Source: Myxococcota bacterium (GTDB lineage: Bacteria > Myxococcota > B64-G9). From it: a stretch of DNA of 64,000 nucleotides. A program made the position numbers and the translations under genes. Shown here piece after piece: positions 7,528 through 16,276 of the stretch. Every line of letters begins with the position of its first letter. Position 1 is the stretch's first letter. Below the pieces are notes generated by a model, which saw only the letters and a list, made by a program, of their open reading frames with translations, had not been told where the DNA came from and searched no databases. The stretch spans positions 310,001 to 374,000 of the forward strand of contig JAKLGA010000003.1 in NCBI GenBank assembly GCA_022710975.1. Reading direction: 5' to 3'.

Positions 7528-10152
7528 TCAGGGCGCGAAGGCCAGGCGGAGGGTGATCGGGCCGGGTTGGGCCGGGGCGGAGACCCGCACCAGCCCGTCC
7601 TCGTCCACCTCGGCGCTCGCCCCCGCGGGTGACGTGAGCCCCACGAAGGCGTGGCCGTTCCCGTGGAAGGCGAGGGACACCGGCCCGGGCGCCGCGGCGA
7701 GGGTGAGCGAGAGCTCGCCCGTGCCCGCGTCCCAGCCCTCCGGCCCCAGGCCCACCCCGCCCAGCGTGATCTGCCGGTCCCAGCCCAGGAATTGCGGCCG
7801 GTCGAGCGCGGGCCGCACGGCCAGCGCCCGGGCGTCGTGGCTCGACACCGAGACCATGAACGGCTCCGCCTGCAGGCCCAGGTAGCGCTGCTGCCAGAAC
7901 TCGTACGCGTGCCAGGGCCCGGCTGGGAGCCCGAGCGCCTGCGGGTCGATCGGGTAGGCGCGGGTCTCGCCGTCGGGCAGCACGCCCGGCGGGTTCGAGG
8001 CGTGGTCCAGGTTGGCCCCCAGGTTGAGCAGCGCCACCCACAGCCAGGGCCCGGCCAGGCCGTCCTCTCCGCCCGCGACGAGCTTGGCGTACACCTCGGG
8101 GACCTCGCGGGTGAAGAGATCGAGCGGCCGGGCGGCCTGGGGGTGGACCGGCAGGAGCGCGCGCACCACCGCCAGCCGCTCCGGGTAGGGCGCCAGATCC
8201 TCGAGCAGCCGGTCGCCGAGCTTCGCGATGCCGCCCGTGGCCGCCACGAAGGTGGCGAAGGCCCGGCTCTCCTCGAGCGTGATGGGCGGGAGGTCCGGCC
8301 GGGTCGTGTCCGAGCGGAAGACCAGCAGATCGGGGTGGTTCACCCACACCCGGCCGTGCAGCCAGTAGCGCCGGGCCGCGTTGGCGATGGTCGGCTTGAA
8401 GCCCTGTCGCTCGAGCGCTCCGGGCTTCTCCGGGTAGCCGTCCCAGACCGGTAGGTTGTCCATGGTGGTGCGCATGCCGTCCACCAGCCCGTAGGTCACC
8501 CCCAGCAGCCCCACGTGCAGCAGGAAGGTCTGGTCGCCGAGCCCGGCCCGCAGCGCCTGGAGCCCGCGGCGGTAGACCTCCACCGCGGTGAGCCCGGGCT
8601 CGTGGAAGCCGCGGCACAGCATGAGGGGGTAGGCGAAGTCCATCTTGAGCCAGTCCACGCCCCAGTCCTCGCGCGCGCGCCGGCCGGTCTCCTCGAGGAA
8701 GGCCGCCACCTCCGGGTGGCTCGGGTCGAGCATGTGCAGGTCGGCAAACAGCACCCCGCCCCAACCCGAGCGCGGCGGGAACCAGCCCGGGTGCTCCGCG
8801 AGCAGGTCTGAGCCCTCCCGGGCGGTGAAGGGCGCCATCCACAGCCCGGGCCGCAGCCCGGCCGCGCGGATCTCGGACAGGATCCCGGCGCCAGCGGAGA
8901 AGCCCCCGGGGAAGCGATCCGCGCGCGGCTGCCAGTCGCCGTAGGCCGCCTGCCAGCCGTCGTCGATCTGGAACCAGGCCATGCCCCAGGGGGAGAGCTC
9001 GTCCCGCACCACGCCCAGGTTCGCGCGGATGCGCGCCTCGTCGGTGCCGTAGCCGCCGGTCGAGCCCGAGGTGCTCCACGAATTCCAGCCGTCGGGCACC
9101 CGCCCGCCCCGCTCGAGCCAGGTGCGGATGCCGAGGTGGTCGTGGACGGCGTCCGCGTACCCCTCGAGCGCCGTGAAGGCCGTGGCCGCCGGGTCCGGGG
9201 AGGCGCGGGAGGCCGAGAGCAGGATGGGCTCGGACAGGAGCTCCTGGCCCGGGGCGAGCGGCTTGCCCTCGGGCAGGTAGAGCACGTCCGCGGAGAACAG
9301 GCCGAGCCCCTGGCGACCGTCAGGCAGGGCGGCCGGGGGCGGGACGTCCGCGAGCCCCAGGACCGGGATGCCCCGCTCGACCGAGAGCGCGCCCGCCTGC
9401 CACACCCGGCCGGCCGGGCCGTCGAACACCAGGTGGCTCCAGTTGCTCTCCGAGTGGCCCTGCAGCCGGAAGGGCACCACGGCGTTCAGCGGATCGGCGG
9501 GCTTGTCGCCGGGCACGAGCTGGGCGACCTGGTCGGCCAGCACCCCGGAGCCGTTCTCCAGGATCCGCAGGGCCGCGGGCTCGCTGCCCAGGTACAGGCC
9601 ACCGCCCTCGCCGGCCCGGGCCCGGGCCGGGGCCAGCACCCAGACCGTGACCGGCGCCGCGCCCGCGTTGCGCACCCCCAGCCTGACCACCACGCCCGCG
9701 GCCAGCTCCACCGCCTCTGGCGCGCGGAGCTCCCAGCTCACCTCGAGCCCGTCCGCGCTCGCGGGGTAGCGCAGCCGCAGCACCTCCGCGGGCCCGAGCC
9801 CGTCCGACTCGGTCGTCCGCTCGAGCTCGGGCCGGCCGAGGTCCGCGGTCGACAGCTCGCGGGCGAAGCCGTCGAGCGCCAGGTGCCCGCGCGCCCCGCG
9901 CAGCACGAGCGCCCCGTCCGGGGCGTACAGATCGAACGCGCCGCGGGTGAGGCGGACGACCAGGCGCGTGCGGCCGGGCTCGCCCAGGTCCGCGCGCAGC
10001 CCCGCGGCCGGGTTGCACACCCCGGAGCCGCACAGCTCCTGCTCGGAGCAGTCGAGATCGGTCTGACAGGCCCCGGGCCCCCCGCGCCCGTCCCCGCAGC
10101 CCGCTGCCAGCAAGCCGGCCGCGAGGCCGGAGACGAGGTGGATCCAGCGCAT
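7528..10152 (-). CDS. Lipoprotein alpha-galactosidase-like glycoside hydrolase (GH36/melibiase type)
   Basis: 874 aa. ATG 10152 is chosen over the longer upstream frame because GAGGAG precedes it and a lipoprotein signal follows (MRWIHLVSGLAAGLLAAGC, lipobox Cys19). A short Cys-rich segment (CQTDLDCSEQELCGSGVC) follows, then an N-terminal beta-sandwich and a TIM barrel beginning near GWNSWSTSG. Clan GH-D features include FQIDDGW, WLKMDF (nucleophile candidate Asp505) and VDGMRTT (acid/base candidate Asp558). It should hydrolyse alpha-galactosidic or related linkages at the outer envelope; GH36 also contains other activities, so the substrate is not certain. It is divergently transcribed from the 10299 lipoprotein gene. 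Confidence 0.85.
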   Translation of the reverse strand: MRWIHLVSGLAAGLLAAGCGDGRGGPGACQTDLDCSEQELCGSGVCNPAAGLRADLGEPGRTRLVVRLTRGAFDLYAPDGALVLRGARGHLALDGFARELSTADLGRPELERTTESDGLGPAEVLRLRYPASADGLEVSWELRAPEAVELAAGVVVRLGVRNAGAAPVTVWVLAPARARAGEGGGLYLGSEPAALRILENGSGVLADQVAQLVPGDKPADPLNAVVPFRLQGHSESNWSHLVFDGPAGRVWQAGALSVERGIPVLGLADVPPPAALPDGRQGLGLFSADVLYLPEGKPLAPGQELLSEPILLSASRASPDPAATAFTALEGYADAVHDHLGIRTWLERGGRVPDGWNSWSTSGSTGGYGTDEARIRANLGVVRDELSPWGMAWFQIDDGWQAAYGDWQPRADRFPGGFSAGAGILSEIRAAGLRPGLWMAPFTAREGSDLLAEHPGWFPPRSGWGGVLFADLHMLDPSHPEVAAFLEETGRRAREDWGVDWLKMDFAYPLMLCRGFHEPGLTAVEVYRRGLQALRAGLGDQTFLLHVGLLGVTYGLVDGMRTTMDNLPVWDGYPEKPGALERQGFKPTIANAARRYWLHGRVWVNHPDLLVFRSDTTRPDLPPITLEESRAFATFVAATGGIAKLGDRLLEDLAPYPERLAVVRALLPVHPQAARPLDLFTREVPEVYAKLVAGGEDGLAGPWLWVALLNLGANLDHASNPPGVLPDGETRAYPIDPQALGLPAGPWHAYEFWQQRYLGLQAEPFMVSVSSHDARALAVRPALDRPQFLGWDRQITLGGVGLGPEGWDAGTGELSLTLAAAPGPVSLAFHGNGHAFVGLTSPAGASAEVDEDGLVRVSAPAQPGPITLRLAFAP

Positions 10153-10298
10153 GGCGGCTCCTCGCGGAAGTGGGCCTGGCCCATGCTCGCACCAACCCCG
10201 CGGCGGGGACAAGGAAGGAAGTTGAGGAATGACCGGTTGTGTGGTTGAAATGGACCCAGACAGCAAGGAATGAACGGGGACACATCGGGAGGTGGAAG

Positions 10299-11726
10299 AT
10301 GAGGCGCTGGACGTGGATCGGCGTGTGGGCCGGGCTGCTCGTGGCTGGCTGCGACGGGGACGGGCCCTCGGGCGAGGCGTGCACGCTCGACCAGGACTGC
10401 GGAGCGTGCGAGGCCTGCGTCGACGGGCACTGCCAGGCGAACGCGCCGAGCGAGGAGTGCGGGGATGACCTGGATAACGACTGCGACGGCGCGACCGACG
10501 AGGGCTGCGCCGAGTGCGGCAACCAGGACCAGGAAGAGGGCGAGGCCTGCGACGACGGCAACACCACGGACGGGGACTACTGCTCCGCGGACTGCCAGAC
10601 CGTCACCGGCCGGTGCGGGGACGGCACCCACCAGGACAACGAGGTGTGCGATCTGGGCACCGAGACCGCGCCCGCCGAGTGCCAGCCGGATCTCCAGACC
10701 GATCCGGACCACTGCGGCTCCTGCGAGCGCGCCTGCCCCTCGGGCATGGAGTGCCTGGGCGGAGTGTGCTTGCAGGAGCTGGCCAGCGGCCAGGCCGGTA
10801 TTCGGGCCCTCGCCCAGGACGCGGACCACCTCTACTGGGTGACGCATCCAACATGTGATGTGTCTGGAAACCAGATCTACGACGGTTCCGTGGTGCGGGT
10901 GCCCAAGACCGGCGGGGCGCCCGAGTCCCTGGCCACCGGGAGAGGCACTCCGGTCGATCTCGTCCTGGACGAATCCGACGTCTACTGGATCGACCAGGGC
11001 ACGGGCCAGGGAGATCATGGAGTCTTCAAGGTGGCCAAGCTCGGAGGCGACACGGTGTCGGTGGCCACGGGTGTCTGGGTGGATGGCCTCGCGCTGGATG
11101 CTGACGCCGTCTACTGGTGCGAGGAGGATGGAGCCCGCAGCCGCTTCATGCTTCTGGCCAAGGACGGCAGCCTGGGGCCGACCGAGTTGTTCACGGACGA
11201 GATCGGCTGCCGCCATCTGCAGGTCGACGAGTTGGGTCTGCTGTGGGTGGGCATGGACGACATGGCCATGGATGTCATCTACCGGCGGGGGCTCGTCGAT
11301 GTAGAGAGCCGAGTGTTCGAGCCCAACTTCGGCACGAGCGGAATCGAACTCGCGCTGGATGCCGAGGCGGTCTACGTACACCATTACAGCAGCGACCCTG
11401 ATGAGGTCTCGATCGTCCGCCTGCTGAAGGATGGCTCGGAGCGACGGAACGTGGCCCTGCCGGAGGTCCCTTCGGGCTGCCAGTCGCAGGGTCTGGCGCT
11501 CGAGGGGGCCCGGGCGCTGTGGCTGATCGGCTGTGAGCACTCCGCCGCTTTCCAGGCGGCGCCCAAGGCCACCGGCGCAGCCGAGGACTTGGTCTCGCTG
11601 CCCTGGCCCGTGGGCCGCATCGCCCCCTTCGTGGTAGATCCGGACGGCATCTACCTCGCCCGCGTCCCAGCAGACGACGGCCGTTGCCCGCCTCGCGAAA
11701 GCACGATCTACAAGATCGTGCCCTGA
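10299..11726 (+). CDS. Cys-rich lipoprotein with C-terminal beta-propeller
   Basis: 475 aa from ATG 10299, with GGGAGGTGG upstream. Signal peptide MRRWTWIGVWAGLLVAGC ends in a lipobox (Cys18). Residues ~20-160 are Cys-rich and include a partial MopE-like unit (ECGDDLDNDCDGATDEGC) and CDDGNTTDGDYCSADC, a Myxococcota-style Cys motif. Residues ~165-475 carry repeated blades with DADHLYWV, ESDVYWID and DADAVYWC, typical of a six-bladed propeller (DUF5050/TolB-like) often found in these lipoproteins. It is probably envelope-located with a binding role. No catalytic motif is visible. Confidence 0.82.
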   Translation: MRRWTWIGVWAGLLVAGCDGDGPSGEACTLDQDCGACEACVDGHCQANAPSEECGDDLDNDCDGATDEGCAECGNQDQEEGEACDDGNTTDGDYCSADCQTVTGRCGDGTHQDNEVCDLGTETAPAECQPDLQTDPDHCGSCERACPSGMECLGGVCLQELASGQAGIRALAQDADHLYWVTHPTCDVSGNQIYDGSVVRVPKTGGAPESLATGRGTPVDLVLDESDVYWIDQGTGQGDHGVFKVAKLGGDTVSVATGVWVDGLALDADAVYWCEEDGARSRFMLLAKDGSLGPTELFTDEIGCRHLQVDELGLLWVGMDDMAMDVIYRRGLVDVESRVFEPNFGTSGIELALDAEAVYVHHYSSDPDEVSIVRLLKDGSERRNVALPEVPSGCQSQGLALEGARALWLIGCEHSAAFQAAPKATGAAEDLVSLPWPVGRIAPFVVDPDGIYLARVPADDGRCPPRESTIYKIVP

Positions 11727-11827
11727 TCGCCTGCCCATCGCCCCTCACGCCGAGTAAGGCCCCTGGCTGGCCGGACGACCCCTCCGCAGTGACTTGCTGC
11801 ACTTCCATGGACGCTGGAGGGTATGAC

Positions 11828-12691
11828 ATGGGCAAGCCGATTCTCGTGGTGGGTGTGACCGGCAAGGTGGGTAAAGCGCTCGCGGAGGTCCTGGTCGCCA
11901 AGGGGCAGTCCGTCCGTGGGACCGCGCGTGACCCGGAGGCCGCGCGCAAGAAGGTGACGCTGCCCGGGCTCGAGCTCGCGGCGCTCGACTTCGAGAAACC
12001 GTCCGGCTGGGCCACTGCGCTCGAGGGCGTGGCGCGGATGTTCTTGCAGTCGCGGCCCGGGGAGGCGACGCCGGAGGAGATCCTGGTGCCGCTCATCGAC
12101 CAGGCCAGGGAGGCCGGGGTCGAGCGCGTGGTGCTCATGACCGCGCTCAACGTGGACCGGTCCGAGGAGCTCGGGCTGCGCAAGGTGGAGCGGCACCTCA
12201 TGGGCTCCGGGCTCCGGTACACCATCCTCCGGCCCAACTGGTTCATGCAGAACTTCAGCGAGGGCTTCATCGGCGACGGCATCCGCCACCAGGGCGGCAT
12301 CTACCTGCCGGCCGCGGACGCCCGGGTGAGCTTCATCGACACCCGCGACATCGCGGCCGTGGCGGCCAAGGCGCTCCTCGAGGAAGGTCACGATCGGCAG
12401 GAGTACGCGCTCACCGGCAGCCAGGCGCTCGGATACGCGGAGGCGGCCCGGGTGATCAGCGACCTGGGTTGCAGGCAGGTGCCCTACGTCGCGGTGAGCG
12501 AGGAGGCCGCGCGCCAGGGATTACTGCAAGCCGGCTGGGAGGAATCGCAGGCGGGCTTCATGCTGGCCCTGTTCGCCATGAAGCGGAAGGGCTTCGCCGC
12601 GCCGGTGGAGAACACGGTCGAGCGCCTGCTCGGCCGCCCGCCCATCGACTTCCAGTCGTTCGTGCGCGACTTCCGCTCGTCCTTCTGCTGA
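11828..12691 (+). CDS. NmrA-like atypical SDR, NAD(P)-binding protein
   Basis: 287 aa. ATG 11828 is chosen because GGAGG lies 7 nt upstream and the nucleotide-binding motif follows at once (MGKPILVVGVTGKVGKALAEVL, GxxGxxG). The order of elements (TARDPEAARKK, LDFEKPSGW, MTALNVDRS, LRPNWFMQNF) matches the NmrA/YtfG-type NAD(P)H-binding family, which includes quinone reductases and redox sensors. No YxxxK catalytic pair is evident, as is normal for this atypical group. It is cytoplasmic. Its stop is 1 nt from that of the convergent LNS2 gene. The substrate cannot be told from sequence. Confidence 0.85.
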   Translation: MGKPILVVGVTGKVGKALAEVLVAKGQSVRGTARDPEAARKKVTLPGLELAALDFEKPSGWATALEGVARMFLQSRPGEATPEEILVPLIDQAREAGVERVVLMTALNVDRSEELGLRKVERHLMGSGLRYTILRPNWFMQNFSEGFIGDGIRHQGGIYLPAADARVSFIDTRDIAAVAAKALLEEGHDRQEYALTGSQALGYAEAARVISDLGCRQVPYVAVSEEAARQGLLQAGWEESQAGFMLALFAMKRKGFAAPVENTVERLLGRPPIDFQSFVRDFRSSFC

Positions 12692-12692
12692 C

Positions 12693-14177
12693 TCAGGGGA
12701 TGGGTTCGGTGCACAGGGAGTCGAGCGCCTCGAACACGGGCACCAGCGCGGCGTAGTCGCTGTGCACGACCCCGCCCTGCGGGTCGTCGGTCATGTCGTA
12801 GTAGTAGCACCGCGCGGGTGGGACGCCGGACTGCACGTAGGCGGCCGCGTCGGTGTCCTTGTTGCCGAAGCCGTAGTCGGGCGGGTACCCGAGCTTGGCC
12901 GTGAGCAGGGCCAGCTCGGCCACCTTGTACTCGATGGCGGCCGCGCCCGAGGCGCCCAGGTGGTTCAGCGTGGTGTGCGAGACGCCCGGCGGGAAACCGC
13001 GTTCCACCAGCCACTCCTGGGTGCGGCCCTCCAGGAACTCGGGCCGCGCGGTCAGGTAGAAGATGTGGTAGCCCTTGCGGGCGAGCGCCCAGAAGGCGTC
13101 CGCCGCGCCCGGGTGCGCCTCCGGTGAGATGCTGAGCAGCGTGTCCCAGGCCTGGGCGTACTCGCTCGTGGTGAGCGTGCCGTCGATGTCCGTGACCACC
13201 ACCCGCGCGCCGGGCGGGAGGATGGTCAGGGAGGCGTCGGCCGTGGAGAGGTCGCCCTTGACCACGAAGTGGATGCGGTGCCGGCCGATCCCCAGGCGCT
13301 TCTCCTCCGGGATCCGGAAGAACACCCGCCCGCCCGTGTCCGCGACCCCCTCGACGGTGGGGTTGTCGTCGTCCTCGCTCGTGGTTGCCGTGCCCAGGTG
13401 CTCCCAGGTCTCGCAGTCGCGCAGCAGCCAGAGGTCCACGTCCTCGTCGTGGAGATCGGAGTCGGTCAGCAGCCCATAGGCGAACTTGGCGAGCGCCCAC
13501 TGCGGATCGCCCTCGGCCAGGAAGAGGTCTCGCCCCCGGTGGTAGGCCGTGCCGAGCGCCAGCAGGGCCGAGGTGCCGTGCCGCCAGTCGGCCTCCGGCC
13601 CCGGATCGGGCGGGGCGGCGTCGCAGGCCGGCGGATCCGGGCAGGGCACGAGCTGGCTGCCCCCCACGCAGACGCCGGCCCGGCAGGCGTCGTCCAGGGT
13701 CTCGGGCAGCCCGTCGTCGCACGGGCTGCCGTCCGCCTCGGCCGGGTTGGTGCAGGCGCCGATCCCGGGCTGGCAGGCGCCCGGCAGGTGGCAGGCCGCG
13801 GGCGCCGGGCACTCGACCGGCGAGGCGCCCTGGCACGCGCCCGCCTGGCAAGTGTCCACGGTCGTGCACCGGTCGCCGTCGTCGCAGGCGGCGCCGTCCG
13901 CGACAGGCCCCACGGCGCAGGCGCCCTGGTCGTCGCAGGCGGTCTGCTCGCAGGGGCCCACGGCCTGGCCCAGGGTGCAGGCCGTGCCCTGCGGGAGGGG
14001 GCTCGCCGCGCACTCGCCTCCGGTGCAGACCGCCGCCTGGCAGGCGGAGAGCTGGAGCTGGTCCAGGCAGTCGGCGTCCGCGCTGCAGAGCCCCAGGGGT
14101 CCCGAGTCGGAGCAGGCTGCGGACAGGGCCGCGCACGCGCCCGCGAGGCACAACCACCGCCGCGTCCAGATCCTCAT
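12693..14177 (-). CDS. Cys-rich lipoprotein with LNS2 (lipin/Smp2-like) phosphatase domain
   Basis: 494 aa, ATG 14177 with GGAGG upstream. The signal ends in a lipobox (..GACAALSAAC, Cys22). Residues ~25-185 are Cys-rich repeats (CDDGDRCTTVDTCQAGAC type). The C-terminal half contains VVTDIDGTLTTSEY (HAD motif I, Asp330/Asp332), FYLTARPEFL (motif II/III region) and YGFGNKDTDAAAY, the hallmark sequence of LNS2 domains of eukaryotic lipins and phosphatidylinositol-transfer proteins. Lipins dephosphorylate phosphatidate, so an envelope lipid phosphatase role is plausible but unproven. Having LNS2 in an exported lipoprotein is unusual. It converges on the NmrA-like gene with a 1-nt gap. Confidence 0.82.
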   Translation of the reverse strand: MRIWTRRWLCLAGACAALSAACSDSGPLGLCSADADCLDQLQLSACQAAVCTGGECAASPLPQGTACTLGQAVGPCEQTACDDQGACAVGPVADGAACDDGDRCTTVDTCQAGACQGASPVECPAPAACHLPGACQPGIGACTNPAEADGSPCDDGLPETLDDACRAGVCVGGSQLVPCPDPPACDAAPPDPGPEADWRHGTSALLALGTAYHRGRDLFLAEGDPQWALAKFAYGLLTDSDLHDEDVDLWLLRDCETWEHLGTATTSEDDDNPTVEGVADTGGRVFFRIPEEKRLGIGRHRIHFVVKGDLSTADASLTILPPGARVVVTDIDGTLTTSEYAQAWDTLLSISPEAHPGAADAFWALARKGYHIFYLTARPEFLEGRTQEWLVERGFPPGVSHTTLNHLGASGAAAIEYKVAELALLTAKLGYPPDYGFGNKDTDAAAYVQSGVPPARCYYYDMTDDPQGGVVHSDYAALVPVFEALDSLCTEPIP

Positions 14178-14219
14178 GGGCGAGACCTCCGAGCGAGGGG
14201 GTTCTGACCGACTCTACAC

Positions 14220-15164
14220 CTACTTCAGCTGCCCCGGCGACCAGGGCTGGCCCAGGGCGGCGGGGGCGAGGTGGCCGCGCTTCAGGGCCGCGGCCAGGAC
14301 CAGCACCAGGATGGCGGCCAGGTAGGGCAGCATGCCCAGCACGTAGCCCGCGTTGGGATCCTGGAAGAGCTGCAGGCCGCTGCCCTGGAGATCGAGCCCC
14401 AGGCGGGTGAGCGCGCCGAACAGGAGCGCCCCCAGGGCGATGCCCCAGGGGCGCCAGCCGCCCGCGATCACCAGCCCCAGGACGATCCAGCCCTGGCCCG
14501 CGGTCAGCCCGTCCACCCAGCCCGGGGTGACCGCCAGGCTGAGCGTGCCTCCGGCCAGGCCGGCCAGGGCCGCGCCGACCACCACGCACGTCGCGCGCAC
14601 CCGCTGCACCCGGATCCCCATGGCGGCCGCCGCGGCCGGGTGCTCGCCCGTCGCGGTGACCACGAGCCCCCAGCGGGTGCGGGTGAGCAGCAGGTGCACG
14701 GCCGGCAGCGCCAGGAAGGCCAGGTAGACCAGCCAGGGCTGGGAGAAGAGCGCCCGCCCGACCAGCGGCAGCTCCGCCAGGCCCGGGATGGGCGCGGGCC
14801 CGAAGCTGGGGGCGGCCTGGCCGACCAGCGCGGCCCCGCCGACCGAGGACAGCCCGGCGCCCAGGAACACCAGCGCCAGGCCCGAGACCACCTGGTCGCT
14901 CTTGAGGCCCACGGTCAGCCAGGCGTGCAGCAGGCCGAACAGCGCGCCCACGAGCACCGCCAGGGCCAGGCCGACCAGGGCGCAGCCCGTGGCCTGGGCC
15001 CCGGCCACCCCGGCCATGGCGCTGGCGAGCAGCACCCCCTCGAGCCCCAGGTTGAGCACCCCGGCCCGCTCGGCCCACAGCTCGCCGAGCGCCGCGAACA
15101 GCAGCGGCGCGCCGCGGGCCAGGGCCGCGCCGAGCAGCCCCTCGGTGATCTCCAGGCCGGTCAC
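14220..15164 (-). CDS. BMP-type ABC importer permease 2
   Basis: 314 aa from GTG 15164, which overlaps the TGA of permease 1 in GTGA, indicating translational coupling. It is a multi-pass membrane protein with the BPD_transp_2 layout: GELWAERAGVLNLGLEG (a nucleoside/simple-sugar permease signature, as in NupQ/YufQ), then about eight or nine hydrophobic segments ending in ILVLVLAAALKRG. It forms the second subunit of the heteromeric channel with the 15161-16276 product. It is the last gene of the operon. The substrate is probably a nucleoside or purine-like solute by family. No downstream T tract was noted. Confidence 0.88.
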   Translation of the reverse strand: MTGLEITEGLLGAALARGAPLLFAALGELWAERAGVLNLGLEGVLLASAMAGVAGAQATGCALVGLALAVLVGALFGLLHAWLTVGLKSDQVVSGLALVFLGAGLSSVGGAALVGQAAPSFGPAPIPGLAELPLVGRALFSQPWLVYLAFLALPAVHLLLTRTRWGLVVTATGEHPAAAAAMGIRVQRVRATCVVVGAALAGLAGGTLSLAVTPGWVDGLTAGQGWIVLGLVIAGGWRPWGIALGALLFGALTRLGLDLQGSGLQLFQDPNAGYVLGMLPYLAAILVLVLAAALKRGHLAPAALGQPWSPGQLK

Positions 15165-16276
15165 GGCGGCCCCTCCGGCGCGGGGCGGGCGGGCTCGGCC
15201 CGGCGCCGCCGGAGCATGTGGCGGCCGAAGAAGTCGGCGGCCACCACGCTTGTCAGGATGACGCCCTCGAGCAGGGTGGCGACGCCGCCCGGCTGGACCT
15301 GCTTGGCGCCGCTCAGCAGGCCCGCCAGGAGCACGGACACCAGCACCACCCCGGCCGGGTGCAGGCGCGCCAGCCAGGCCACCAGGATGGCCGCGTACCC
15401 GTAGCCGGGCGAGAAGTTCTGCTGCAGCCGGTGCACCACCCCGGACACCTCGCACATGCCGGCCAGGCCCGCCAGCCCGCCCGAGAGCGCCATGGCGAGC
15501 AGCATGTTGCGGCCGACCGGCATGCCCGCCGCCCGGGCGGCGCGCTCGCTCACCCCGGCGACCTTGAGCTCGAAGCCCAGCCGGGTGCGGTGGTCGAGCG
15601 CCCACACCGCCAGCGCGGCCAGGAGCGCCAGGGGGAAGCCCGCGTGCAGCGTCAGGCCCGCCAGCGCCGGCCAGGTGTCCGCCAGGGCCGACAGGCGCGG
15701 CAGCCAGGCCGCCTCGGGGAACAGCGGCGTCATCTGGAAGCCGCGATCGCTCCAGGCGGAGTAGATGAACAGGTTGTTCCACTGCACCGCCACGTAGGTC
15801 AGCATGAGCGTGGTCAGGATCTCGCTCACCCCCAGCCGCGCGCGCAGCAGGCCCGGCAGCGCGCCCCACAGCGCCCCGCCGGCGAAGCCCGCCAGCGCCA
15901 TGAGCGGCAGGACGAGCGCGCCCGGCGTGTCCGCGGGCAGCCAGAAGCTGGCCACCCCGGCCGCGGCCCAGGCGCCCAGGAAGAGCTGGCCCTCGGCGCC
16001 CACGTTCCACAGGCCGGCGCGGAAGGCCAGCGCGCAGCCCAGGCCGCACAGCATGAGCGGAGTGGCCTTGGTGAGCGTGTCCGAGAGCGCCCACGGTCCG
16101 CCGGTGAAGGCGGCGCGCAGGATGGTGGCGTAGGCCTCGGCCGCGGACGCGCCCAGGAGCTCGAGCAGCAGGGCGCCGAGCCCCAGGCCGACCAGCAGCC
16201 CGAGGAGCGAGCCGCGCGCCTGCGTCCAGGCGGACTCCCGCGCCCGGGGCGCGATCTCCAGGCCGGGCAGCCTCAT
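15161..16276 (-). CDS. BMP-type ABC importer permease 1
   Basis: 371 aa, ATG 16276 overlapping the ATPase stop (ATGA). About ten hydrophobic segments; the central GCALAFRAGLWNVGAEGQLFLG is the family signature of YufP/NupP-type permeases (BPD_transp_2), and LGVSEILTTLMLTYVAVQ is likewise conserved. The C-terminal tail is Arg/Pro-rich and cytoplasmic. It acts in the inner membrane with permease 2 and the twin-domain ATPase to import the ligand of the 17836-19062 lipoprotein. Confidence 0.88.
   Translation of the reverse strand: MRLPGLEIAPRARESAWTQARGSLLGLLVGLGLGALLLELLGASAAEAYATILRAAFTGGPWALSDTLTKATPLMLCGLGCALAFRAGLWNVGAEGQLFLGAWAAAGVASFWLPADTPGALVLPLMALAGFAGGALWGALPGLLRARLGVSEILTTLMLTYVAVQWNNLFIYSAWSDRGFQMTPLFPEAAWLPRLSALADTWPALAGLTLHAGFPLALLAALAVWALDHRTRLGFELKVAGVSERAARAAGMPVGRNMLLAMALSGGLAGLAGMCEVSGVVHRLQQNFSPGYGYAAILVAWLARLHPAGVVLVSVLLAGLLSGAKQVQPGGVATLLEGVILTSVVAADFFGRHMLRRRRAEPARPAPEGPP

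Noticed and set aside
12484-15078. 864-codon leftward frame spanning the LNS2 gene and permease 2
   Set aside because: It is in the wrong frame for both genes; its translation is low-complexity and shows no domain.
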